In this document: positions 1-6,488 of the stretch, one piece after another | How positions within the stretch are numbered: position 1 is the stretch's first letter | How the letters are laid out: every line of letters starts with the position of its first letter | Source of the DNA: Gemmatimonas phototrophica | GTDB taxonomy: Bacteria; Gemmatimonadota; Gemmatimonadetes; Gemmatimonadales; Gemmatimonadaceae | Length of the DNA stretch: 7,246 nucleotides | Reading direction: 5' to 3' | Assembly: GCA_945870175.1 (NCBI GenBank) | Contig: CAMBRJ010000146.1 | Location: forward strand, 1-7,246 | Notes under the pieces: generated by a model | What the model was told of the DNA's origin: nothing | The model's database searches: none | Seen by the model: the letters and a program-made list of their open reading frames with translations, nothing else | Made by a program: the position numbers and the translations under genes

Positions 1-282
1 GTGGCCGGCGAAGCCGAGTATCGGCTCGGGATGCGCGTGGTGGTGCTCTTCGGTCCGGTGCTTACCGGGATCTTCGTCTTCACGACTGGCGCCACTCGAA
101 CACGCGCCCTCTTGGCCATTATCGGTGTCGCGGTGCTGCTCTTCACCGCGATGTGGGTCGTCGAAGGCGTGCGAGCGGACCGCGGCACCAATCGGCGACC
201 GCCCAACCCACGTCAAAGCGCTCCAGCTCCTGCTCGGCCTCCTGCTCGGCCTCCTGCTCGGCCTCCTGCTCGCCATCCCTAG
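1..282 (+). CDS. small two-helix membrane protein with Pro/Ala/Arg-rich tail, possibly 5'-partial
   Basis: I do not recognise a family. The reading frame is open from the first base, which happens to be GTG, so it may be the true start or an internal Val of a longer gene cut by the window edge. Two hydrophobic segments are visible, about residues 13-31 (around VLFGPVLTGIFVF) and 36-54 (around LLAIIGVAVLLF), joined by a short loop containing two Arg. After the second helix the chain turns basic and then proline-rich, ending in four PPAR-like units encoded by a 12-bp tandem repeat, with TAG at 280-282. This looks like an inner-membrane protein with a short disordered C-terminal tail. The next gene starts 32 bases downstream on the same strand. 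Coding status rests on the helices and frame only. The tail is repeat-derived, so its length may vary between strains. Confidence 0.5.
   Translation: MAGEAEYRLGMRVVVLFGPVLTGIFVFTTGATRTRALLAIIGVAVLLFTAMWVVEGVRADRGTNRRPPNPRQSAPAPARPPARPPARPPARHP
227..274 (+). repeat. 12-bp tandem repeat, about four copies
   Basis: The unit CTCCTGCTCGGC occurs three times perfectly (227-238, 239-250, 251-262). A fourth copy at 263-274 matches 11 of 12 bases (final GC pair read as CC). Because 12 is a multiple of three, copy-number change would keep the frame of the overlapping gene and only lengthen or shorten its PPAR tail. Confidence 0.9.
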
Positions 283-304
283 TTTTCCTGTTCGTCCCCG
301 ACAC

Positions 305-308
305 GGAG
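305..308 (+). promoter_or_regulatory. ribosome binding site of the SOD/CHRD-like gene
   Basis: GGAG lies 6 bases before the ATG at 315. The frame stays open further upstream (to 153), but only the ATG at 315 has this spacing and is followed directly by a signal peptide, so this site decides the start. Confidence 0.7.
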
Positions 309-314
309 TCTCTC

Positions 315-758
315 ATGCCCCGCCGCACAACTTTTCGCTGGATGGCGCTCGGCGCCGCACTCATTGGCAACAGTGCCGTCCGCTTCGCCCTTGCCCGGCC
401 GCTCACCGACTACGCCGCCACGCTGATCGGCAAGGACGGCCGCAAGGCGCACGGCACCGCGACCGTCACGCCCACCAAGGACGGCGCCGGGACCGAGATC
501 GCCGTCACGCTGGCCGACGACACGCCGGGGGCCACCCGCCCGTGGCATATCCACACCGGGACCTGCGAGAAGAGCGGTGGGGTAGTGGGTGGAGGGCGCG
601 CCTACGCACCCATCGTGATCAACGACAAAGGGCAGGGCACGGGCAAGGCCACCCTGGCCGTCGCCTTGGCCGACACCACCACCTACTACGTGAATATCCA
701 CGACGCCGCCGCCGCCATGGGCACCATCGTGGCCTGCGGTGACCTGAAGAAGAAGTAG
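315..758 (+). CDS. secreted CHRD / Cu,Zn-SOD-fold-like protein, 147 aa
   Basis: Probable exported beta-sandwich protein. Residues 1-27 look like a signal peptide: a basic start (PRRTTFR), a hydrophobic core and a possible cleavage site after ALA at 25-27. The mature part resembles CHRD domains and Cu,Zn superoxide dismutases: PWHIHTGTC at 77-84, then YYVNIHD at 124-130 and the ending VACGDL at 139-144. In Cu,Zn-SOD the HxH pair and a late His bind copper, and two Cys (one after HxH, one in the C-terminal ACG motif) form the structural disulfide. H78, H80, H129, C84 and C141 fit those places. The bridging His and the zinc-ligand cluster of classical SOD are not apparent, so true dismutase activity is doubtful. 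A copper-binding or purely structural role is as likely. It sits between a small membrane protein and a secreted plug-domain protein, probably in one transcript. The coding call is firm; the function is inferred from motif layout only. Confidence 0.82.
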   Translation: MPRRTTFRWMALGAALIGNSAVRFALARPLTDYAATLIGKDGRKAHGTATVTPTKDGAGTEIAVTLADDTPGATRPWHIHTGTCEKSGGVVGGGRAYAPIVINDKGQGTGKATLAVALADTTTYYVNIHDAAAAMGTIVACGDLKKK

Positions 759-778
759 GCGCCCTCAATCACTGAGCT

Positions 779-1663
779 ATGCACAGAGCGAACTCCCCCC
801 TGACGCGAGACGCACGCCGTCGCCGCACCGTCTTGGCCCTCCTACGGGCCGGTGTTGCCGCGCTGCTGATGCCCCTGATCAGCCTCGACGCCGGTGCGCA
901 GGTCCGACCCACGATCGGCGATCGCGCTGCCGCCGGAAAAGCCCGTGAGATTGTACGCCCGATTGGCCAGTTGGCCGTCATCGATGGGATTGTGACCGAC
1001 ACCCTGCTACGCCCCCTCGGATCCGCCGACGTGTCAGTGGTTGGCATCGGCGCCCGGGTCGTGACCAGTGAGAACGGGCGCTTCCGCATGCTGCAGGTGC
1101 CGGCCGGCCAGTATCTGCTCGTGGTGCGGCGCATCGGCTATGCACCGACCTCCGGCATCATTCAGGTCCCCGAAGCCGACACCGTCCGACTGTCGTACAC
1201 CCTCGTGCGCTCGGACCGCATGCTGGATACGGTGCGGGTGAAGGAGCGCCGGGTCACCATGCGCATGCTCGATTTTGAAGTGCGCCGCAAGCAGGGACAG
1301 GGGCAGTTCATCACCCTGGAGGAGATCGAGCGACGCGGCTCGCTGCAGACGTCGGACTATATGCGATCGATGCGCGGCGTCGAGGTCTCGCGGGTGACCA
1401 CGCAGGCCTTCGCCGGAACGCAGGTGTATTCGCGGCGCGAAGGTGGTGGATTCGACGCCGGTGGCCAGCAGCAGTACTGCGCCATGCAGGTCGTGCTCGA
1501 TGGCATCATCCTTCCGCGCAACTTCGATCTCGACCTGCTTCCGCCACCGAAGCAGATCGCCGGGATCGAGGTGTACACGGGCGCTGCCACGATCCCCCCG
1601 CAGTTTGGTGGGCCCGATCGGCGATGCGGCCTGGTGGCCGTATGGACGCGAGACGGATACTGA
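779..1663 (+). CDS. secreted carboxypeptidase-regulatory-like and TonB-plug-domain protein lacking a beta-barrel, 294 aa
   Basis: The N-terminus has a basic stretch (RRRR at 13-16), a hydrophobic core and a signal-peptidase-like site at AGA|QV (38-42), so the protein should reach the periplasm or outer membrane. Residues about 66-142 form a carboxypeptidase-regulatory-like / Ig-type domain (IDGIVTDTLLRPLGSADVSV, later ENGRFRM and RRIGYAP). Residues about 178-291 resemble the plug of TonB-dependent receptors: LEEIERRGS, the DYMRSMRGVEV helix, QVVLDGIIL, and the closing IAGIEVYTGAATIPPQFG with VAVWTR. C234 and C283 bracket the plug end and could form a disulfide. A normal receptor would continue with hundreds of barrel residues; here TGA follows at once and no barrel-coding frame continues downstream. 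The compact ending next to a strong terminator argues for a natural short protein rather than a fresh truncation. Start choice: no good ribosome site is visible before ATG 779, but a later start would lose the basic part of the signal peptide. Role unknown; it may bind ligand or an outer-membrane partner. Confidence 0.85.
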   Translation: MHRANSPLTRDARRRRTVLALLRAGVAALLMPLISLDAGAQVRPTIGDRAAAGKAREIVRPIGQLAVIDGIVTDTLLRPLGSADVSVVGIGARVVTSENGRFRMLQVPAGQYLLVVRRIGYAPTSGIIQVPEADTVRLSYTLVRSDRMLDTVRVKERRVTMRMLDFEVRRKQGQGQFITLEEIERRGSLQTSDYMRSMRGVEVSRVTTQAFAGTQVYSRREGGGFDAGGQQQYCAMQVVLDGIILPRNFDLDLLPPPKQIAGIEVYTGAATIPPQFGGPDRRCGLVAVWTRDGY

Positions 1664-1682
1664 TTGACGGCCTGCCTCGTAG

Positions 1683-1722
1683 CAAAACGCCCCCGTGAGA
1701 AAATTCTCACGGGGGCGTTTTG
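1683..1722. terminator. bidirectional intrinsic terminator between convergent genes
   Basis: The arms 1683-1701 and 1704-1722 are perfectly complementary, giving an 18-bp stem with a small AAAT loop. The GC-rich core CGCCCCCGTGAGA is flanked by AAAA on the left and TTTT on the right, followed by a T-rich stretch (to about 1745). Read on either strand the hairpin ends in a T run, so it can stop the plug-protein transcript (plus) and the SusC/SusD transcript (minus). It lies 20 bases after the plus-strand stop and 28 bases after the minus-strand stop. Confidence 0.93.
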
Positions 1723-1749
1723 TTCTTCGTACTTCTTACTTCCTAATCC

Positions 1750-3219
1750 TTAGCAGCCCGGTCCGGCCAGCGCACCGGTCTTGCCCGCACGCTGCAGGCA
1801 CTCGGCCTGCGGCAGCGGCTGCACCTTTGCCACGAAGTGCGCATTCACGCCCGTCGTGAGGTCACGCGGCAGACTGGCCAGACGGCCGTAGCGGCGCATG
1901 TCGATCCAACGATGCCCTTCCAGCAGCAGCGAGTAGCGCTTCTGCAGCAGGATTTCCGTAACGAATTCCGCGTCGGGTGACGCGGCGGTCAGTGTCGACG
2001 GCGCGAGGCCGCCGGCGTTCGTGCGGATGCTGTTGAGCAGCGTCAGCGCGCCCGCCTTGTTACCCGTCGCGACCAATGCTTCCGCGCGGAGCAGGATGAG
2101 CTCCTCGTTGCGGATGATCGGGATCGACGTCGAGATCGCCGGATAGATCTGGAAGCCGAGCGATGACGACACACCGAGGCTCTGCGGTGCGTTGCGCGTG
2201 GGGCGCGCGCCGATCTTGGCCAGGAAGCGGTTGTCCTTCGTGCCGTCGGCCTTGAGCGGCGCGTCGGTGTCGATGGACATGTGTGCGTACAGGTCCGTGT
2301 TCGTCGCTGTCGCCAGCGGATTCGACGCGTCCGGCGCCGCCGCGTACGGATGGTACACGCCCACGTTCAACTGCGCCGCCGTCGTGGCCGCGTCGTTGAT
2401 GAACGAGCCGGACAGCGCCGTGACGGCGCGCTGCCATGCCGTCGCACCACCACCCGACGTCGCGTAGTACGCCGCCGCCCGCGCCGCCATGGCACGGTTG
2501 AACTGCCGGAACGTCGTCGGCGTGTTGAAGCCCGTGAAGCCGGCGTTCAGCGCAAACGGGAATGCCGCTCCGCCTGCACCGAGATCCGCGTTCGCTTCGT
2601 CAAGCGTGTTCAGGATGTACTTGTACACCGAGTCCCGCGACACGAACGGCGCGAGCATCGTGGCATCCTGATTGATCTGCGTCACGGCACCGATGGTATC
2701 GCGCGTCGAGATCACCGTGAGCAGCTCAATGCCCTCGATCGTCTTGGCGAAGCCAAGCGCCGCTTTCTTCTGCTCGGCGCTGAGCGTCGACGCCGTCACC
2801 GTGTTCTTGAAGTTGAACACGTCGCGCAGGTTGCCGTACGGGCCACCCCAGCTGCCGACGGCGAAGCCGGCGTTGTCGAGCTTGTTCTGCCCCGAGAGGC
2901 CGATCAGGTAGGCCGACGTGTTACGCCCTTCCTGCGGCGAGTACACGTAGGCTTCGCGACCGAAGCGCGCCGTCTCGGAGATGAGACCGCCACGGCTGTT
3001 GCGGTTCTGACGCAGCAGGCCGGTGGCCAGCAGTTGCAACGCCTGCGGATCGGCGCTGGCGCCGGCCACGGACGGGGTGTTGGGGTTGGTGATGTCGAGC
3101 GTGTCCTTGCTGCAGGCAGCCAGAGACAGCGACGCAAGTGACAAGGCACCAAGGGTGCGGAGAGGCAATCGGGTCATCTGCACGCGCGATGCGCCGGAGA
3201 GGTTGTCAGTGGTCGTCAT
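1750..3219 (-). CDS. SusD/RagB-family outer-membrane lipoprotein, 489 aa
   Basis: Surface-exposed substrate-binding lipoprotein that acts as the lid on its SusC partner. A lipoprotein signal ends in the lipobox LSLAAC, with Cys36 as the expected acylated residue, followed by the SusD-like start of the mature chain (LDITNPNTP). Family hallmarks lie near the C-terminus: RNEELILLRAEALV (370-383), the TPR-like TLLNSIRTNAGGL (393-405), and the signature LLQKRYSLLLEGHRWIDMRR (424-443), then PLPQAE (468-473). The length is typical. Start: ATG 3219 lies 3 bases after the transporter's TAA, with GGGG 9 bases upstream, which suggests translational coupling. ATG 3177 (Met15) would give a more standard lipoprotein signal with Cys at 22 but has no visible ribosome site. 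C474 and C489 form an unusual Cys pair at the very end. Substrate specificity cannot be read from the sequence; members bind glycans, peptides or other large molecules. Confidence 0.95.
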   Translation of the reverse strand: MTTTDNLSGASRVQMTRLPLRTLGALSLASLSLAACSKDTLDITNPNTPSVAGASADPQALQLLATGLLRQNRNSRGGLISETARFGREAYVYSPQEGRNTSAYLIGLSGQNKLDNAGFAVGSWGGPYGNLRDVFNFKNTVTASTLSAEQKKAALGFAKTIEGIELLTVISTRDTIGAVTQINQDATMLAPFVSRDSVYKYILNTLDEANADLGAGGAAFPFALNAGFTGFNTPTTFRQFNRAMAARAAAYYATSGGGATAWQRAVTALSGSFINDAATTAAQLNVGVYHPYAAAPDASNPLATATNTDLYAHMSIDTDAPLKADGTKDNRFLAKIGARPTRNAPQSLGVSSSLGFQIYPAISTSIPIIRNEELILLRAEALVATGNKAGALTLLNSIRTNAGGLAPSTLTAASPDAEFVTEILLQKRYSLLLEGHRWIDMRRYGRLASLPRDLTTGVNAHFVAKVQPLPQAECLQRAGKTGALAGPGC

Positions 3220-3222
3220 GGA

Positions 3223-6200
3223 TTAGAACCCCACGTCGACGCTGAGGAAGAACTGCCGGCTCGACGGGAACGGAGCGAGGTCGATGAACCGGTTGAAGTT
3301 CGTGTTGCCGAAGTTGTTGAACTCCGGATCGAAGCTCCAGTAATCGGTAAACAGCGCGAGGTTACGGCCGCTCACATTGAAGCGCAGCGAGCGAGCGCCC
3401 GGAATCTTCTTGGCCCACGTTTCCGGCGCTTGGTAGTTCAACGTCACTTCGCGCAGCTTCACGTACGAACCCTTCTGAATGTACGGACGGATGTCGCCGC
3501 CATTGAAGGTCGCGTACCGGCACTCGCCCAGCGTCTGCGTGCCGCAGGCGCGCGAACCCGGGAGGATCGATGTCGGCGCGGCCGCGTCGTAGTCACGCGA
3601 CTGTCCGCCTTCGTCCCAGAGATTGTTCGTCATGTTCGACACGTAGCCGCCCGCACGCCAGTCGGCGAGGAACGAGAACGTGAACGACTTGTACGAGAAG
3701 TCGTTGTTGAACGTAGTGGTGTGAATCGGATTCGAGTCGTACAGGATCGTGTCGCGCGTGGCGCCGTTCACGCCGAACGGCGCGTTGCCCCAGATGAGCG
3801 AGGAGCGCGTGTTCGACTGGATCCGGTTACGGCCGTACGACGCCCCATACGAGCCGGGCACCGCGAAGGCCGGAACCGGCACGTTGTCGGTGAACTGCGC
3901 GTTCGTGTTGTAGATGATGCGGCTGGTCCACTCGAAGGCGCCACGACGGATCGGCACCAGCGAGAGCACGCCTTCGGTGCCGCGCACCGAGAGCTGGCCA
4001 CCGTTGATGATCTGGTTGCCCAGACCCGACGACGGGGGGAGCGGGAAGGTGAGCAGCAGGTCCTTGATCTGACGCTGGTAGCGCGTGAATTCCACACCGA
4101 CGCGCGAACCGAACAGCGAGGCGTCGATACCGAACTCGAGCTCGTTCATGACTTCCGGCTTGATGCCGGTGTTGCCGAGCAGGCCGGCCGACACCAACGA
4201 GTTCTGGCCGCCGATCAAGCCACCGTCGGCGTACAGGATGTCGCGGTCGCCGTAACGCGGGCGGTTGCCCGACTGGCCCCACGCCGCGCGGACCTTGAAC
4301 TCATCGATCTTCTCGGTGAGCGGCTTCACGAAGCGGTACGAGCTCGAAAACTTCGGGAACGTGTAGAACTTGTCGCGCTCTCCGTTCGCGCTCGAGCGGT
4401 CGGCACGGAAGCCGGCGTTGACGGCCAGTTTCTCGTCGAGGAGCAGCATCTGCTCGTTGACGTAGTACGACTGGTCGCGGAACTCGGAGCGGTCATCCAC
4501 CGTCGCGATATCCTGTGCGCCGGCGGCCGTGCGGCGCGTCGGGAGCAGACCACGGCCGCGGATGCGGTACACGTCCTGCTTCTGACGCTCGTACGACCCA
4601 CCGACCGACGTCGTAAACGACGTCACGTACTTGTTCGCCGGGCTCCACGTCCACACCGCGTTCATGCCGGAGTTGGTTTGGAGGCTCGACGCGTTGTTCT
4701 GGCCGGCCGTGCCGAGGAAGCCGTCCGCCGGCTCGAACTGCAGATAGTTCGGCGAGTACTGCACGCCCTCCTGTTGGAAGCGGTCGAAGCCACCGAGGTA
4801 CGACAGCTGCACCGTGTGGCGCGTCGTGCTGACCAGCGAGTAGCCAAGGCGGACGTTCGCGGCCTGACGGAACACCGTTTCATCGCTCTGCATCGCGTTC
4901 ATGACTTCGAACGGATTGGCGGTGCCCGAACCGCCGCCATCGAAGGGCATGCGGATGTAGCGGCCGGACGCATCCGTTGACGTGAGATCGACGATCGCCG
5001 GGGTGTAGCCGAACGTATACGTCGGGCTGACACCGGCGTTGTTGTTGTTGCCGATACCGCGCTGGAAGAAGTTGCGCGTGACATCGATGCCCATGCTCGC
5101 CGTCAGCTTCGAACCGATGGTCTGGTCGAGGTTGATGCGGCCACCGGTGCGACGCGCGCCGGTGTTGATCATGATGCCCGATTCCTGGCGATCGCTGAGC
5201 GACGCGAAGTAGCGGGTATTGTTCACGCCACCGGAGGCCGAGAGCAGCGTTTCCCACGACGGATCGGTACGGCCGTACAGCTGCTGCTGCCAGTCGTAGT
5301 TCGTGCACGTCGGGCTACAGGCCGCCGTAGCCGCCGCCAGGCCAATCGGGCCGCCAACGAAATCCTTCACATCATCGAGCGTGCCGTACTGGCGGTGCCC
5401 AAGGGAGCGCATGAGCTGCTGCGTGCCGGCCCGCTGCGTGAGGTTCCAGCGCGGGGCGCCGGACGTGCCTCGCTTGGTCGTGATCACGACCACGCCGTTC
5501 GTCGCGCGCGAGCCGTAGATGGCCGTCGCGGCTGCCGACTTCAGGACTTCGATGTTCTCGATGTCGTTCGGATTCAAGTCGGCCAGACGGTTCACGACCT
5601 GGTCCTGGCTGGATCCCGTCGAGCCGCTCGCACGCGTGATCGCGCTGGCGCCCGAGGAGATACCGGCGTTCGAGATGATGACACCGTCGACGACGTACAG
5701 CGGGTCGCCCTGACCGAGCACCGACGTGGCGCCGCGGATCTGAATCTGGGCACCACCACCGGGCGCGCCGCCGTTATCGAACACGCGCGCACCGGCGACC
5801 TTGCCGGCGAGGTTGCTTTCGACCGAGCGGGCCGGCACGCGGTTCAGTTCGAGCGCGCTGACCGTCGCCACGGCCGTCGCGGCCACCTTACGATCGGTCG
5901 TCGTCGCCTGACCGGTCACGGTCACGCCTTCCAGCTGCAGTACGTCCTTCTCGAGCACGAAATTGGCCGTGCTCTCGGTCGGACCGAGACGGATCGTCTG
6001 GCGCTTGAAGCCGAGCTGGCGCGCCAGCACGACCACTTCGCCCGAGGGCACACGCATGCGGAATTCACCGCGTTCGTTGGTGCGGACGCCGACCTGCTGT
6101 CCGACGATGCTGACGGTCACGTCAGCGATGGGGGTGCCGACAACGGCCTGCGTCACCTTACCCGAGATATCTCGGGTTTGTGCATCCGCGCGAAGCGGGA

Positions 6201-6246
6201 GCACGGCAACCGCGAGCGCTGCGGCGAGCGAGAAAAACCTACCCAT
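3223..6246 (-). CDS. SusC/RagA-family TonB-dependent outer-membrane transporter, 1007 aa
   Basis: Energised outer-membrane importer working with the SusD-type lipoprotein encoded just downstream. The signal peptide is residues 1-22 (cleavage at ADA|QT). A carboxypeptidase-regulatory-like domain (about 27-98; DISGKVT, NERGEF, RQLGF) precedes the TonB-box-like LEGVTVTG (105-112). The plug spans about 115-260, with QIQIRGATS (167-175), DPLYVVDGVI (181-190) and the SusC signature ending in IYGSRATNGVVVITTKRG (243-260). The remaining ~745 residues form the barrel, including the late SGRNLALFTDYWSFDPE segment (about 959-975) and a terminal Phe (SVDVGF), the usual outer-membrane assembly signal. There is no STN domain, so no sign of FecR/sigma-factor signalling. 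Two close Cys pairs, C310/C314 and C901/C909, probably sit in loops. Start: the frame is open to 6435, but ATG 6246 has GGAG 7 bases upstream and begins the signal peptide. The gene is intact. Substrate unknown. Confidence 0.96.
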   Translation of the reverse strand: MGRFFSLAAALAVAVLPLRADAQTRDISGKVTQAVVGTPIADVTVSIVGQQVGVRTNERGEFRMRVPSGEVVVLARQLGFKRQTIRLGPTESTANFVLEKDVLQLEGVTVTGQATTTDRKVAATAVATVSALELNRVPARSVESNLAGKVAGARVFDNGGAPGGGAQIQIRGATSVLGQGDPLYVVDGVIISNAGISSGASAITRASGSTGSSQDQVVNRLADLNPNDIENIEVLKSAAATAIYGSRATNGVVVITTKRGTSGAPRWNLTQRAGTQQLMRSLGHRQYGTLDDVKDFVGGPIGLAAATAACSPTCTNYDWQQQLYGRTDPSWETLLSASGGVNNTRYFASLSDRQESGIMINTGARRTGGRINLDQTIGSKLTASMGIDVTRNFFQRGIGNNNNAGVSPTYTFGYTPAIVDLTSTDASGRYIRMPFDGGGSGTANPFEVMNAMQSDETVFRQAANVRLGYSLVSTTRHTVQLSYLGGFDRFQQEGVQYSPNYLQFEPADGFLGTAGQNNASSLQTNSGMNAVWTWSPANKYVTSFTTSVGGSYERQKQDVYRIRGRGLLPTRRTAAGAQDIATVDDRSEFRDQSYYVNEQMLLLDEKLAVNAGFRADRSSANGERDKFYTFPKFSSSYRFVKPLTEKIDEFKVRAAWGQSGNRPRYGDRDILYADGGLIGGQNSLVSAGLLGNTGIKPEVMNELEFGIDASLFGSRVGVEFTRYQRQIKDLLLTFPLPPSSGLGNQIINGGQLSVRGTEGVLSLVPIRRGAFEWTSRIIYNTNAQFTDNVPVPAFAVPGSYGASYGRNRIQSNTRSSLIWGNAPFGVNGATRDTILYDSNPIHTTTFNNDFSYKSFTFSFLADWRAGGYVSNMTNNLWDEGGQSRDYDAAAPTSILPGSRACGTQTLGECRYATFNGGDIRPYIQKGSYVKLREVTLNYQAPETWAKKIPGARSLRFNVSGRNLALFTDYWSFDPEFNNFGNTNFNRFIDLAPFPSSRQFFLSVDVGF

Positions 6247-6253
6247 AGAGGGT

Positions 6254-6257
6254 CTCC
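6254..6257 (-). promoter_or_regulatory. ribosome binding site of the SusC-type gene
   Basis: On the minus strand GGAG is followed by 7 bases and then ATG at 6246. It fixes the start 63 codons inside the longest open frame; upstream ATGs (for example 6318) would add a long non-hydrophobic stretch ahead of the signal peptide. Confidence 0.75.
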
Positions 6258-6331
6258 GAAGGAGGGGGAAGGCGGAGCGGGAGGGGGCGCCGACCGCACG
6301 ATGCAGCTGCCTCGTCATGCGGTCATGCTTT

Positions 6332-6388
6332 TTGGTGCCAGACTGGGACGTAACGGTCACGAAATCCAGACGGAAACACTGGCACCAA
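6332..6388. repeat. perfect 10-bp inverted repeat with 37-base spacer upstream of the SusC-type gene
   Basis: TTGGTGCCAG at 6332-6341 is the exact reverse complement of CTGGCACCAA at 6379-6388. Each arm is itself nearly palindromic (TTGG, two bases, CCAG). It lies 85-142 bases before the transporter start codon and just downstream of the candidate -10 element, so it could be a pair of operator half-sites or the base of a structured 5' leader. Which of these applies cannot be told from sequence alone. Confidence 0.6.
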
Positions 6389-6391
6389 GTT

Positions 6392-6424
6392 ATTAACAGC
6401 GCCCCCCCCCCAGCTAGGTCACAA
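6392..6424 (-). promoter_or_regulatory. weak candidate promoter for the SusC/SusD-type operon
   Basis: On the minus strand TTGTGA (6424-6419) resembles a -35 box and GTTAAT (6397-6392) resembles a -10 box, each matching 4 of 6 consensus bases. The spacer is 21 bases, longer than the usual 17, and it contains the ten-G run. The AT-rich patch GTTAATAACTT stands out in a GC-rich intergenic region, which is the main reason to place a promoter here. An alternative reading as a Bacteroidota-type TAnnTTTG element (TAACTTGG) is one base off consensus and lacks a properly spaced TTTG. Confidence 0.3.
6402..6411. repeat. homopolymer run of ten C (G on the coding strand of the SusC-type gene)
   Basis: Ten consecutive C at 6402-6411, in the intergenic region 155 bases upstream of the transporter start codon and inside the spacer of the candidate promoter. 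I noticed no other single-base run this long in the window. Such tracts can change length by slipped-strand mispairing; they are also prone to sequencing-length errors. Confidence 0.9.
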
Positions 6425-6488
6425 ACTGAGATCACGCGGTCGATTGGGGAGGCCCATAGGAGCAGTCCCGCTTGCTACGGGGCCGTAA

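Noticed and set aside
12..26. Short perfect inverted repeat AGCCGA-GTA-TCGGCT
   Set aside because: A 6-bp stem inside a GC-rich coding frame is expected by chance, and no T tract follows it.
143..701. Minus-strand frames opposite the first two plus-strand genes, one with an EAEQ-repeat stretch
   Set aside because: The repeat residues are only the complement of the 12-bp tandem repeat, and the frames lack a ribosome site and any recognisable domain. The plus-strand frame has a signal peptide, conserved motifs and GGAG before ATG.
3430..4980. Long plus-strand open frame of 516 codons
   Set aside because: It lies wholly antisense to the intact SusC-type gene, is extremely Arg/Val/His-rich as expected from a GC-rich shadow frame, and shows no known motif.
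5395..6396. Plus-strand open frame of 333 codons over the transporter start and leader
   Set aside because: It is antisense to the signal peptide, regulatory-like and plug domains, which are unmistakable on the minus strand. Its composition is that of a shadow frame.
6247..6435. N-terminal extension of the SusC-type frame up to 6435
   Set aside because: The extra 63 residues are not conserved-looking and would bury the signal peptide. They also overlap the poly-G tract and inverted repeat, and ATG 6246 has a good ribosome site.
6450..6488. Possible terminator after the metallopeptidase gene (CCCG...CGGG on the minus strand)
   Set aside because: The stem is only 4-5 bp and no T run follows it, so it does not support an intrinsic terminator.
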